Positions 1 to 7,934 of a stretch of 64,000 nucleotides of DNA are shown piece by piece. The notes beneath the pieces are model-generated. The model ran no database searches. It was not told the DNA's origin and was given only the letters and a program-made list of their open reading frames with translations. The DNA is taken from NCBI GenBank assembly GCA_013360465.1, contig JABWBO010000003.1, positions 1-64,000 on the forward strand, given 5' to 3'. A program made the translations under genes and the position numbers. The first letter of the stretch is position 1, and every line of letters starts with the position of its first letter. This DNA is from Anaerolineae bacterium. GTDB lineage: Bacteria > Chloroflexota > Anaerolineae > Aggregatilineales > Phototrophicaceae.

Positions 1-204
1 CAGTGACGATGCGCAGCGCCCACGCCGTCCACGTCCTGCCGGTGAATCCCGCAGCGACGATGCGCAGCGCCCACGCCGTCCGCGTCCTGCCGGCGAATCG
101 CGCAGTGACGATGCGCAGCGCCCACGCCGTCCACGTCCTGCCGGTGAATCCCGCAGCGACGATGCGCAGCGCCCACGCCGTCCACGTCCTGCCGGCGAAT
201 CCCG
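1..204. repeat. 51-bp tandem repeat, four copies, coding
   Basis: Four copies of a 51-bp unit start at 1, 52, 103 and 154. They differ at only a few positions, and a degenerate fifth copy continues to about 250. The unit is 17 codons, so copy-number change keeps the reading frame. The array may continue left of the window. Confidence 0.93.
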
Positions 205-436
205 CGATGACAGTACGCGCCCGCCGCGCCGTCCGCGTCCTGCCGGCGGAAATCAGGAGCGCGATGAGGATTCTCGCCCACAGCGCCGGCGAGCGCCTGA
301 TGCGCCAAAAGGACGAGCGGGCAGACCCTCCGCACCATCGACTACACGCCGCGACAGCCCCTCCAAGCCGCCTCGTCGCAAGGGACCTGGTTCTGGCTCT
401 CGACCAACGCGCGGCGGCAGAAAGAAAGAGCAGTAG
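2..436 (+). CDS. C-terminal low-complexity basic tail of a truncated gene
   Basis: This is the 3' end of a gene that begins left of the window; 144 residues are visible before TAG at 434-436. The frame starting at base 2 gives a hydrophilic Arg/Pro/Ser-rich tail made of a repeated 17-residue unit, SDDAQRPRRPRPAGESR, and ends in an Arg/Gly/Lys-rich stretch (GGRKKEQ). Such tails are known on RNA-binding proteins, for example RluB-type pseudouridine synthases and DEAD-box helicases, and rluB often lies near plsC-type genes. That identity is inference because no catalytic domain is visible. An overlapping open frame starting at base 3 covers the same repeats but lacks the charged, RNA-binding-like composition. 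The downstream acyltransferase starts 12 bases after the stop, so the two are probably co-transcribed. Confidence 0.7.
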   Translation, partial: SDDAQRPRRPRPAGESRSDDAQRPRRPRPAGESRSDDAQRPRRPRPAGESRSDDAQRPRRPRPAGESRDDSTRPPRRPRPAGGNQERDEDSRPQRRRAPDAPKGRAGRPSAPSTTRRDSPSKPPRRKGPGSGSRPTRGGRKKEQ

Positions 437-448
437 AAAGGACCGCCC

Positions 449-1171
449 ATGAGCATGAGCCTCTCAGTACAGGATTACGTCGCAATGCAGCCGCGCTTCG
501 CCTGGCGGCGGCGGGTTATGCGGGCGTTCGCGCGCTTTGTGTTTCGCCTGGCGCTTCGCCTGGAGTTTCGCGGCGTCGAAAACGTCCCGGCGAACGGCGG
601 CGCAGTCCTGATGATGAACCACATCTCTCTCCTCGATCCAATCCTGTGCATCGCCGCGGTGACCCACCGCTTTGTCGTGCCGATGTCGAAGATCGAAAAT
701 CTGCATAACCCGGTCGTCGGGCCGCTGGTTCGGGCATGGGGAGCCTTTACCGTCAATCGCGATGAAGTCGACCGCAAGGCGCTGATGAACTCGATTGAGC
801 TGCTCAAGAGCGGTGAACTGATCTTGATTGCACCTGAAGGGACGCGCCAGGAGCATGGGCTGGCGCGCCCCAAAGAGGGTTTTGCCTACGTCGTCACCAA
901 AGCGGATGCCGTCATCGTCCCGGCGGCGATTTCTGGCGCAAAAGATTGGCAGAAGAAGCTCCTTCGTTTGCAGCGTCCGCACATCGTCGTCAGTTTCGGC
1001 AAGCCGTTCAAGTTCAGGACAGATGGGCGTGTGCCGCGCGACTTGCTGCCGGTCCTCATGGACGAGGCGATGTATCAGCTTTCGGAAGCGGTCGTCGACG
1101 AGACCATGCGGGGCGTGTACGGCGATCTGAGCCAGGCGTCGGTCGAACATCTGGAGTTCGTGCAGGCTTGA
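449..1171 (+). CDS. 1-acyl-sn-glycerol-3-phosphate acyltransferase family protein
   Basis: A PlsC-type acyltransferase of 240 residues that would transfer an acyl chain to lysophosphatidate (or a related lysolipid) at the inner face of the membrane, giving phosphatidate for phospholipid synthesis. The catalytic NHxxxxD motif is seen as NHISLLD near residue 57 and the substrate-binding EGTR motif near residue 128. The N-terminus is basic with a weakly hydrophobic stretch. The start is the first of two in-frame ATGs, 6 bases after AAAGGA. It lies 12 bases after the preceding gene, consistent with an operon. The glmS promoter overlaps its stop codon. The exact acyl acceptor cannot be told from sequence. 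Confidence 0.88.
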   Translation: MSMSLSVQDYVAMQPRFAWRRRVMRAFARFVFRLALRLEFRGVENVPANGGAVLMMNHISLLDPILCIAAVTHRFVVPMSKIENLHNPVVGPLVRAWGAFTVNRDEVDRKALMNSIELLKSGELILIAPEGTRQEHGLARPKEGFAYVVTKADAVIVPAAISGAKDWQKKLLRLQRPHIVVSFGKPFKFRTDGRVPRDLLPVLMDEAMYQLSEAVVDETMRGVYGDLSQASVEHLEFVQA

Positions 1172-1196
1172 CGGTTCGTCCAGCAGCGGTTAGGAT
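1168..1196 (+). promoter_or_regulatory. sigma70-type promoter for glmS leader
   Basis: TTGACG at 1168-1173, a 17-base spacer and TAGGAT at 1191-1196. The -35 box overlaps the stop codon of the acyltransferase gene. The predicted start site near 1203 lies about 58 bases upstream of the ribozyme cleavage site, as expected for a self-cleaving leader. Confidence 0.55.
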
Positions 1197-1257
1197 CGCG
1201 CTGAGCGGTAAAACTATGGATTACAGGAGGTGCAGCGTCAGAATCGCCGGGGGCGAG

Positions 1258-1495
1258 AGAGCGCATGGACTTGCGCGCGGTTCTTACAAACCAACGAGCC
1301 GCCCACAAGTTGACGAGGTGACGGTTGCACATGTCGAAGTGTGCTTAAGCCCGCATGACAGGGCGCGGGCGAAAATCGAGCGATCAGCGGATGCCGTCGG
1401 AGGCGATCCACCGCCTCAGTCTGGTCCCCCACCCAACAACTTAAGCGCACCGTGAAACCGCCGGGCGACCGAGCGAACAGCCGCTGCGCGTGTGG
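1258..1495 (+). ncRNA. glmS ribozyme/riboswitch
   Basis: A self-cleaving RNA that uses glucosamine-6-phosphate as cofactor and lowers expression of the downstream glmS. The conserved parts are present in order. The cleavage region AGCGCATGGACTTG puts the predicted cut between A1260 and G1261. P1 pairs ACTTG (1269-1273) with CAAGT (1306-1310). The core GTTGACGAGG is at 1309-1318. P2 pairs TGACGG (1319-1324) with CCGTCG (1394-1399). The AATCGAG segment is at 1374-1380, GCGGATGCC at 1387-1395, a P3 hairpin GAGGCG/CGCCTC at 1400-1417, and a P4-like GCGCA/TGCGC closes around GTGAAACCG (1444-1490). Unusually, about 46 bases with two extra hairpins (1327-1344 and 1349-1370) are inserted between the 5' strand of P2 and AATCGAG. 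Identification rests on the core motifs plus the position directly before glmS. Confidence 0.93.
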
Positions 1496-1500
1496 ACTTT

Positions 1501-1529
1501 CATCTGGCTCAGCAGGGCTGTGCCAGATG
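1501..1529 (+). promoter_or_regulatory. hairpin between glmS ribozyme and glmS start
   Basis: CATCTGGC (1501-1508) pairs perfectly with GCCAGATG (1522-1529) across a 13-base loop. No T-tract follows, so it is unlikely to be a terminator. It could protect or expose the 5' end left by ribozyme cleavage. Confidence 0.5.
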
Positions 1530-1569
1530 GTGTATGTCTGCGTCCTGGTGACTCTTGGGAGAACTGATT

Positions 1570-3417
1570 ATGTGCGGAATCGTCGGTTATATCGGCAGTG
1601 GCAACGCCACCCCTATCATCGTAGAAGGACTCGCCCGGCTTGAATACCGAGGCTATGACTCGGCGGGCGTCGCCGTCATTCGCGAAGGCAAGGTCAACGT
1701 TCGGCGCGATGTCGGCAAGCTGAGCAACCTGCGTGCCAGACTGGAAACGGACCCCATCGCCGGGCACATCGGCATCGGGCACACCCGTTGGGCAACTCAC
1801 GGCGTGCCGGCTGAACACAACGCCCATCCTCATATCAGCATGGACGGCGAGTTCGTCGTCGTCCACAACGGCATCGTCGAGAACTACCTTGAACTGCGCG
1901 ATGAACTGACTGCGGAAGGCGTCGTCTTCAGTTCGGAGACCGATACTGAGGTGATCGTCCAGCTGGTCGCCCGTTTCGCCCAGGATGGCGCGCATGGCGA
2001 TGTCGCCGAAGCGACGCGCCTGGCGGTTCGTCATCTGCGCGGCGCGCACGCTATCGTCGTGATGAGCCGCCGTCAGCCGGATCGGTTAGTGGCTGTGCGC
2101 ATCGGCAATGCCGGCGGCGTTGCCCTCGGACTGGGTGAAGGCGAGATGTACATCGCCTCAGATATCCCCGCCATCCTCGAACACACCCGCAGGATGGTCT
2201 TTCTGGAGAGCCGTCAAATGGCGATCCTGACCGCCGATGGCTATCACGTCCAGGACCTCGACGGGACCCCCGCCCCAACTGCGATCCATGATATTCCCTA
2301 CGACCCGGTCAGCGCAGCAAAGGGTGAGTATCGCCACTTCATGCAGAAGGAAATCTTCGAACAGGCGCGCAGCATTACCGACACGCTGCGCGGGCGTGTC
2401 GATTTCGACCATGAAATGGTACATCTGCCAGACCTCAATCTGACCGAGGAGAGCGCCAAGGCACTGCGCCGGTTGGTCACGGTCGCCTGCGGCACAAGCT
2501 TCTACAGCGGGCTGGTCGGCAAGTTCTTTATCGAACAGATCGCACGGCTCAACGTCGAGGTCGATTATGGCAGCGAATACCGCTACCGCCGCCCAATCCT
2601 CGACGAGTACACGGCGGTCCTGGCGATCACACAGAGCGGCGAAACCGTCGATACGCTCGCAGCGGTGGAAGAGGCGCGCGACCAGCGGGCGACCGTCTGG
2701 AGCATCGTCAACGCCATCGGCAGCCAGGCGATGCGCGTATCTGACGGATACATCACCATGAACGCCGGACCAGAGATCGGCGTCGCCTCGACTAAAGCCT
2801 TCACCGCCAGCATCGTCGATCAATATCTGCTGGCGGTATACCTGGGACAGCTGCGCGGCACACTCAGCGACGAGCAGCGCCACGAACACGTCCATACCCT
2901 GGCGCGCCTGCCCGATCTGGTCGGGCACGTCCTGGATCGCGAAGCCGAAGTACGTGAACTGGCGCATCACGTTCACCAATACACGAACTTCCTCTTCCTC
3001 GGACGCGGGATCAACTACCCCATTGCCCTGGAAGGCGCGCTGAAGCTCAAGGAAATCAGCTATATTCACGCCGAAGGCTACCCGGCGGGCGAGATGAAGC
3101 ACGGACCGATTGCGCTGATCGACGAGAAGATGCCCGTACTGACCATCGCCCTGAAGGATACGCTGTACGAGAAGATGATCAGTCAGATCGAGCAGGCGAA
3201 GGCGCGCGGCGGGCTGGTCATCGCGCTGGCAACCGAAGGCGACCAGTTCATCACCACCAAGGCGGATCACGTCCTCTACATCCCGGAAGCGCCCTGGTCG
3301 CTGACTCCGATCCTGTCGGTGATCCCGCTCCAGATGCTTGCCTATTCGGTCGCCGTCCTGCGCGGTGCCGATGTCGATCAGCCGCGAAACCTGGCGAAGA
3401 GCGTCACCGTCGAATGA
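1570..3417 (+). CDS. glmS: glutamine-fructose-6-phosphate aminotransferase (isomerising)
   Basis: Makes glucosamine-6-phosphate from fructose-6-phosphate and glutamine in the cytoplasm, the first committed step to UDP-GlcNAc for peptidoglycan. The 615-residue protein has the expected layout: an N-terminal class II glutaminase domain beginning MCGIVGY, whose Cys becomes the N-terminal nucleophile, followed by two SIS sugar-isomerase domains and the conserved C-terminal tail PRNLAKSVTVE. The start is fixed by that Cys: an in-frame TTG at 1555 would add five residues and block the nucleophile, whereas ATG 1570 follows GGGAGA at a good distance. Regulation is predicted to be by the glmS ribozyme just upstream. 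The fructose-6-phosphate supply genes pfkA and pgi are elsewhere in this window. Confidence 0.97.
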   Translation: MCGIVGYIGSGNATPIIVEGLARLEYRGYDSAGVAVIREGKVNVRRDVGKLSNLRARLETDPIAGHIGIGHTRWATHGVPAEHNAHPHISMDGEFVVVHNGIVENYLELRDELTAEGVVFSSETDTEVIVQLVARFAQDGAHGDVAEATRLAVRHLRGAHAIVVMSRRQPDRLVAVRIGNAGGVALGLGEGEMYIASDIPAILEHTRRMVFLESRQMAILTADGYHVQDLDGTPAPTAIHDIPYDPVSAAKGEYRHFMQKEIFEQARSITDTLRGRVDFDHEMVHLPDLNLTEESAKALRRLVTVACGTSFYSGLVGKFFIEQIARLNVEVDYGSEYRYRRPILDEYTAVLAITQSGETVDTLAAVEEARDQRATVWSIVNAIGSQAMRVSDGYITMNAGPEIGVASTKAFTASIVDQYLLAVYLGQLRGTLSDEQRHEHVHTLARLPDLVGHVLDREAEVRELAHHVHQYTNFLFLGRGINYPIALEGALKLKEISYIHAEGYPAGEMKHGPIALIDEKMPVLTIALKDTLYEKMISQIEQAKARGGLVIALATEGDQFITTKADHVLYIPEAPWSLTPILSVIPLQMLAYSVAVLRGADVDQPRNLAKSVTVE

Positions 3418-3428
3418 GAAATGACCGC

Positions 3429-3466
3429 CCTCCCCGCTCTGGCGATCTATCGTCGGAGTGGGGAGG
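3429..3466. terminator. hairpin between convergent glmS and glycosyltransferase genes
   Basis: CCTCCCC-GCTC (3429-3439) pairs with GAG-T-GGGGAGG (3456-3466) with one mismatch or bulge. It lies between two convergent genes and could serve both strands. There is no strong T-tract, so efficiency is uncertain. Confidence 0.5.
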
Positions 3467-3477
3467 TCTGGGCGGGA

Positions 3478-5049
3478 TCAGTTCTTGCGCGTGACACGGA
3501 ACTGCAGGGGCACACCCATCAGCAGGCGAGTCTGCGCCTGGATGGTCGGCAGCGAGACAAAAATCACGGTCATCACAGGCAGCAGAGGAAAGCTGATCAG
3601 CGTGTAGACCCGCTCCATAAACGTCTGTGGGCGCGTTCGCGGCGGGCGCACAACCACATCCTGCGCCCAGAAAACGATGCCCAGGATCGACACCAGCCCG
3701 AAAGCGATTTGCAGCAGCAGGAAGATCCAGCGATCTTCGCCGCTGGTGATCTGCTGCAACAGCGGTGGATTCAGCAGCAGCGGGAGCTGCGATCCGAGCG
3801 TGATGATCACCCACCCTGCCCCCGCCAGGAAAATGTCGTGCGAGATGCGAAAGAACAGGCGAAACCCCCGCCGGAATTCGATCTCCGGGTGTTCCAGCAG
3901 TTTAGCCAGCGTGAAGCCGACTTCTTTCGTCCCCCAGGCGTGGCGCAGCGTCTGCTGGTAACGGTTGCGCGCCGCTACCCACAGAGTTTCTCCGGTCGTC
4001 GCCTGAGCCAGGAAGGGCAGGAAGACCCGCTCCAGTTTTACGCTGCCATCTCGTAAGAAGAATGACTTGATGAACATGTGCCATTCGTCGGCGATCACGT
4101 CCGTGTCCCAGAACCCGCTCGATTCCAGAAGTCGCAGGCTAAGCGAGTAAGACGACATGGGCATCGGCATCATCCAGGGAGCGGCAAGATATGCCAGCTC
4201 CAGGGCGCTGGAGTAGGCATTGATCAGCCGCATGAGTGGGTTGATCTCCCAGATGTTTCCGTGATAGCGAATCGGACTCTGCCAGAAGCGCAGGTAGCGA
4301 TCAGGGTTGACCGCGAAGAGATGGGTGAGCGCGTAAAAGTGCTGCGGATGCCACAGCGTATCGGCGTCCATCGTGGTCACCAGGATGTGATCCAGACAGT
4401 AGCCCAGTTCATCGACCAACCGCCGTTTCACCCAGCGCGCCGCCCATGCCTGATTGGCAGATTTGCACTGCATCTCGCTTGGAAGCCCGCGCGGATGTAC
4501 GGTGTAGTAGATGTGCGCGAAGGCATGGGTGTAGTCGGCGACCAGCATCTCCGCCTTAGCGATGGAGGTGTCCTCAGCCGCCTCCATCGCCAGGATGATG
4601 GTCATGCGCTGCCGCGCTTCGTGCTGCCCGGCAAGGCAGTCCAGTGTCCGCCGCAGCACCGCTTCCGGTTCCTTGTAGTTCGGAATGATCACCACATGGT
4701 GAACATCATCCCATGCCAGGGCATCCGGCGGCGCGGATTGACGATAGACCTCGCGCCAGTTCGTCGCCTCCCACCGCCTGATCTTGCGCAGTCCCAGGAC
4801 ATTGGCAAAGCCGGCAACAGCGAAGCGCAACGCCGAATACAGGGTGAAGGCGACGGCGATCAGCAGCAACAGGCGCGGGAATGCCACCGCCCCCACTACC
4901 GAGAGCAGCAGCGACAGCCAGGTGATGCATCCAGGGAGACCATCGAAGACACGTTCCGGGATTGCTGTCGGCGCGCTGCCTGTCCAGATGGATTGTCCCA
5001 CTCCAAATTGAACGTTGTTCCGGCGCACGCCGCTGGTTTGATACGGCAC
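3478..5049 (-). CDS. membrane family-2 glycosyltransferase
   Basis: A 523-residue integral membrane GT2 enzyme. A hydrophobic N-terminal segment (about residues 40-80) is followed by the GT-A catalytic domain, with VVIIPNYKEPE at the nucleotide-binding strand, the metal-binding DADT motif, DEWHM as the likely catalytic-base region and QQTLRHAWG resembling the Q/RxxRW acceptor motif of processive enzymes. Three or so transmembrane helices follow at the C-terminus. The GTG start is preceded by GAGGAAG and lies 26 bases after ddl, so it probably shares the lysA-ddl operon. It may add or polymerise a cell-surface sugar; neither donor nor product can be inferred. Confidence 0.82.
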   Translation of the reverse strand: MPYQTSGVRRNNVQFGVGQSIWTGSAPTAIPERVFDGLPGCITWLSLLLSVVGAVAFPRLLLLIAVAFTLYSALRFAVAGFANVLGLRKIRRWEATNWREVYRQSAPPDALAWDDVHHVVIIPNYKEPEAVLRRTLDCLAGQHEARQRMTIILAMEAAEDTSIAKAEMLVADYTHAFAHIYYTVHPRGLPSEMQCKSANQAWAARWVKRRLVDELGYCLDHILVTTMDADTLWHPQHFYALTHLFAVNPDRYLRFWQSPIRYHGNIWEINPLMRLINAYSSALELAYLAAPWMMPMPMSSYSLSLRLLESSGFWDTDVIADEWHMFIKSFFLRDGSVKLERVFLPFLAQATTGETLWVAARNRYQQTLRHAWGTKEVGFTLAKLLEHPEIEFRRGFRLFFRISHDIFLAGAGWVIITLGSQLPLLLNPPLLQQITSGEDRWIFLLLQIAFGLVSILGIVFWAQDVVVRPPRTRPQTFMERVYTLISFPLLPVMTVIFVSLPTIQAQTRLLMGVPLQFRVTRKN

Positions 5050-5075
5050 AACCGATCTTCCTCAAGCTAACGCTG

Positions 5076-6263
5076 CTACTTCTTCATCCCTTTGAGTCCC
5101 CGCTCAGCCGTGAGCGCGACCAGGCTTGTCTGGTAATTATACGTGTTCCGACGCTTTTCAGCGTAGGCATCGCGCGCCACCTGAACGAGACGTTCGACCA
5201 GCGCCGTCTGAGATATGCCGGTCTCCTTCCACAGGTAGAAGGACAGCGACCCCGGCATGGTGTTGATCTCGTTCAGAAAGACGACACCGGCGTCCGGCTG
5301 GATCAGAAAATCGATTCGGGCGATCCCTCGCCCACCAATGGCGCGGAAAGCGTCCAGCGCAAGCTGCTGAACGCGCTCGGTCAGTTCAGGCGTGAGCGGC
5401 GCAGGGATGATCCGTTCGGCGCTCTTCATGCCCTCGCCGCCGCGCAGGTATTTCTCTTCGTAGGTGAGGAATTCCTGCCACGAGAGCGGTTGTTCCAGGA
5501 CGGACGCCTGCATAGCGGAACCCATGCCGAGGACCGAGCAGTTGATCTCGACGGCGTTCTCAACGGCGCTTTCCACCAGCAGGTGTTCATCAAAACCAGC
5601 GGCGAGGTCGATGTAGGCGCGCAGCATGGGTTCGTCGACAGCGCGCCCGATACCGATGCTGGAGCCGAGCGTCGCGGGTTTGACGAAGAGCGGATACTTG
5701 AGCGCCGAACCCGCTCTGGCGATCACCTGCTCCGGGTTCGTCAGCCATTCCGAGCGCGTAAAGTTCACGGAGTCGACGACGGGTATGCCGGCAGCACGCA
5801 GGAGAGTCTTGGTCATGGCTTTGTCGTTGGCGATAGCGGATGCCAGCACACCGCAGCCAACATAAGGAATATCTGCCAGTTCCAACAGCCCCTGAAGCGT
5901 CCCGTCTTCCCCGTGAGTCCCATGAATCGCCGGGAACACCACGTCGATTCGCTTGACGGCGCTCTTGGCAAGTAAGCCAGACGGGGTCGGGTTGACGATC
6001 AAGCCGTGGTGCTGCACCGCCGGCGAGAGTACCGCCTGGACGACTCCCGCCAGGTTTTGCGCGTCGTTCTTGAAGGCGTTCAGCTCGAGCAGAGGCTCGC
6101 CGGTGAACCAGCGCCCTTCGCGGTCGATATACACCGGCGTAACATCATGGCGGTTCCTATCGAACGCCCGCATGATCTGATGGGCGGTGACAATGCTGAC
6201 ATCATGTTCCACGCTGCGACCGCCGAAGACGACCGCAACGGACGTTTTGCGCTGTGCGCTCAT
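5076..6263 (-). CDS. ddl: D-alanine-D-alanine ligase
   Basis: ATP-grasp enzyme joining two D-alanines in the cytoplasm for the peptidoglycan stem peptide. At 395 residues it is slightly longer than the usual 310-370. The N-terminal VVFGGRSVEHDVS motif, the central GEDGTLQG and VKPATLGSSIGI nucleotide-binding segments and the C-terminal metal and substrate loop FLNEINTMPGS are all present. Translation starts 9 bases after the lysA stop codon, with AGGGA as the ribosome-binding site lying across that stop, so the two are translationally coupled. Pairing with lysA supports a meso-diaminopimelate- or lysine-containing wall. Confidence 0.95.
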   Translation of the reverse strand: MSAQRKTSVAVVFGGRSVEHDVSIVTAHQIMRAFDRNRHDVTPVYIDREGRWFTGEPLLELNAFKNDAQNLAGVVQAVLSPAVQHHGLIVNPTPSGLLAKSAVKRIDVVFPAIHGTHGEDGTLQGLLELADIPYVGCGVLASAIANDKAMTKTLLRAAGIPVVDSVNFTRSEWLTNPEQVIARAGSALKYPLFVKPATLGSSIGIGRAVDEPMLRAYIDLAAGFDEHLLVESAVENAVEINCSVLGMGSAMQASVLEQPLSWQEFLTYEEKYLRGGEGMKSAERIIPAPLTPELTERVQQLALDAFRAIGGRGIARIDFLIQPDAGVVFLNEINTMPGSLSFYLWKETGISQTALVERLVQVARDAYAEKRRNTYNYQTSLVALTAERGLKGMKK

Positions 6264-6272
6264 GCAGATTCC

Positions 6273-7514
6273 CTAGCTTTCGAGGGCAACAAGGTCGTCC
6301 CAGGATTCACGCCGTCGTGCGATTCGCCAGTTCTTGCCATCGGGTTCGACGACGACTTCCGGGGGGCGGGGGCGAGCGTTGTAGTTGTTGGACATCACCA
6401 TGCCATATGCACCGGCGGTGAGCAGCGCCAGGTAGTCGTTCGGCGCGACCGGGGGCATCTCCCTGGCGCGCGCCAGCACGTCGGTTGTCTCGCAGACCGG
6501 ACCCACCACATTGACCTGTCGACGCGGCGCATCGGGGTTAGCTTCGTAAACCGGGACAACAGCGTGATAGGCGTCGTACAACGCCGGGCGGAGGAGTTCG
6601 GTCATGCCGGAATCGACGATGACCTGTGCCGTTCCCCCCTGCTCCTTGAGGTAAAGTACCCGCGTGACCAGGACACCGGCGTCGGCGATGATCGATCTGC
6701 CGGGTTCGAGCAGGACCTGATACCCCGCCAGGATGGGTACTAACGCGGCGGCGAACGCGCCAACATCCGGCATCACCGTGTCCGGTCTGTAAGCGACCGG
6801 GAACCCGCCTCCGATGTCGATGGTGGTGACGCTGGGCAGCGTGCGAGCTAGATCGACCGCAGCCCGAGCCGCCCGGCAGGTCGCTTCGACATCGCCGAGC
6901 TGGCTTCCGATGTGAATGTGCAGACCTTCGAAGCGCAGCGCCGGAAACTCTGCCCGACGGGCATACAGCGCCAGGACGGCATCGGCGGTCATCCCGAACT
7001 TCGCTCCACCATGCCCGGTGGCGATGTGCGGGTGAGTCTGCGCGTGAACTTCGGGGTTCAGCCGCACGGAGATGCGCATCGTCTTGCCCGCAGTCAGGGC
7101 GATGCTGTTGAGGAGTTCCGCTTCGCGCACATTTTCGAGGTTGATCCAGCCAATATTCTGCTGGACGGCGAAGTACAGCTCATACATGGTCTTGCCGACG
7201 CCGGCGAACACGATGTTCTCAGCAGAAGCGCCGGCTTTCAGGGCGAGAAAGACCTCGCCCCCGCTCACAGCGTCGATCCCGGCGCCGGCGCCGATCAGCG
7301 CGCGAAGCACGGCAAGGCTACCATTCGCCTTGGCGCTGAAATGAACATGCGCATCGAGCGGCGCAAAAGCCGCCCGAATGCGCTCGTAGTTTTCCAACGC
7401 TCGCTTCAGACTGTAGATATAGACCGGCGTCCCGACTTCTGCCGCGATGTCTGTAACGCGGATGTCATCGCAGAACAGGTGACCTGCGGTACGACGGATG
7501 GAGGAATTGAACAT
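6273..7514 (-). CDS. lysA: diaminopimelate decarboxylase
   Basis: PLP enzyme of alanine-racemase fold III that converts meso-diaminopimelate to L-lysine. The 413-residue protein carries the PLP lysine in FSAKANG (about residue 62), the HIHIGSQ helix, the phosphate-binding IGGGFP loop, EPGRSI, and the substrate motifs CETTDVLA and GAYGMVMSNNYNARPRP expected of LysA. It sits in a minus-strand run between a small membrane protein and ddl, spaced 21 and 9 bases, so lysine or diaminopimelate balance and peptidoglycan precursor synthesis are probably co-regulated. The family also includes carboxynorspermidine and ornithine decarboxylases, but the CETTD and YNARPRP motifs favour LysA. Confidence 0.95.
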   Translation of the reverse strand: MFNSSIRRTAGHLFCDDIRVTDIAAEVGTPVYIYSLKRALENYERIRAAFAPLDAHVHFSAKANGSLAVLRALIGAGAGIDAVSGGEVFLALKAGASAENIVFAGVGKTMYELYFAVQQNIGWINLENVREAELLNSIALTAGKTMRISVRLNPEVHAQTHPHIATGHGGAKFGMTADAVLALYARRAEFPALRFEGLHIHIGSQLGDVEATCRAARAAVDLARTLPSVTTIDIGGGFPVAYRPDTVMPDVGAFAAALVPILAGYQVLLEPGRSIIADAGVLVTRVLYLKEQGGTAQVIVDSGMTELLRPALYDAYHAVVPVYEANPDAPRRQVNVVGPVCETTDVLARAREMPPVAPNDYLALLTAGAYGMVMSNNYNARPRPPEVVVEPDGKNWRIARRRESWDDLVALES

Positions 7515-7535
7515 GGTGCGCGGTGAAAGAGCGCA

Positions 7536-7835
7536 TCAGAGGCGCTCGTCCATCAGCTTCCCGGTGCGCTGGAGAATCTTGGTCATCGCGCGCGTGTTCA
7601 TCTCGATTGCCATCAACACATCGAGCAGCTGCCCGATCCCGAAGAGCAGCACCGTCCCGATGATCGCCGCCACAGCAGCGCCACCGATCACCGGCAGCTT
7701 CGAGTCGATGGTCGGGAAATCCGTCGCGTCGATGAGGATGATCACAATCGCCCCGATCATGGCAATCAGATTGACGATGGCGAGGAGCTTGAAAGCGGCG
7801 CTCAGCAAACGCAGGGCAAAAAAACGTCCAGACAT
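7536..7835 (-). CDS. small two-helix membrane protein, unknown
   Basis: A 99-residue protein starting MSGRFF, preceded by GGGGGTTGG. Two hydrophobic segments (about residues 15-35 and 48-70) flank a short loop, and the C-terminus is amphipathic and charged (QRTGKLMDERL). A longer in-frame reading upstream to 8174 runs antisense into the dynamin gene and is not supported. I do not recognise a family. It is the first gene of the lysA-ddl-glycosyltransferase run and is divergent from the first dynamin-like gene, with about 100 bases between them for both promoters. Confidence 0.7.
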   Translation of the reverse strand: MSGRFFALRLLSAAFKLLAIVNLIAMIGAIVIILIDATDFPTIDSKLPVIGGAAVAAIIGTVLLFGIGQLLDVLMAIEMNTRAMTKILQRTGKLMDERL

Positions 7836-7934
7836 GAACCAACCCCCAGTTGCACAGGTGTCGATTAACCTGTTGGCAATGATATAGTAGAATTCAAACA
7901 GGTACAAATTCCGCACTAGCGAAGCGAGAAGCTT

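Noticed and set aside
3-452. 149-residue open frame over the 51-bp repeats
   Set aside because: The frame starting at base 2 gives a charged SDDAQRPRRPRP tail with a normal stop before the next ribosome-binding site; the other frame overlaps the start of the acyltransferase gene and has an implausible composition.
1452-1643. Short open frame between the ribozyme and glmS
   Set aside because: It overlaps the 3' part of the ribozyme and the glmS start in another frame, with no family similarity.
2158-3270. 370-residue antisense open frame inside glmS
   Set aside because: Shadow of the conserved GlmS sense frame; high GC keeps antisense frames open.
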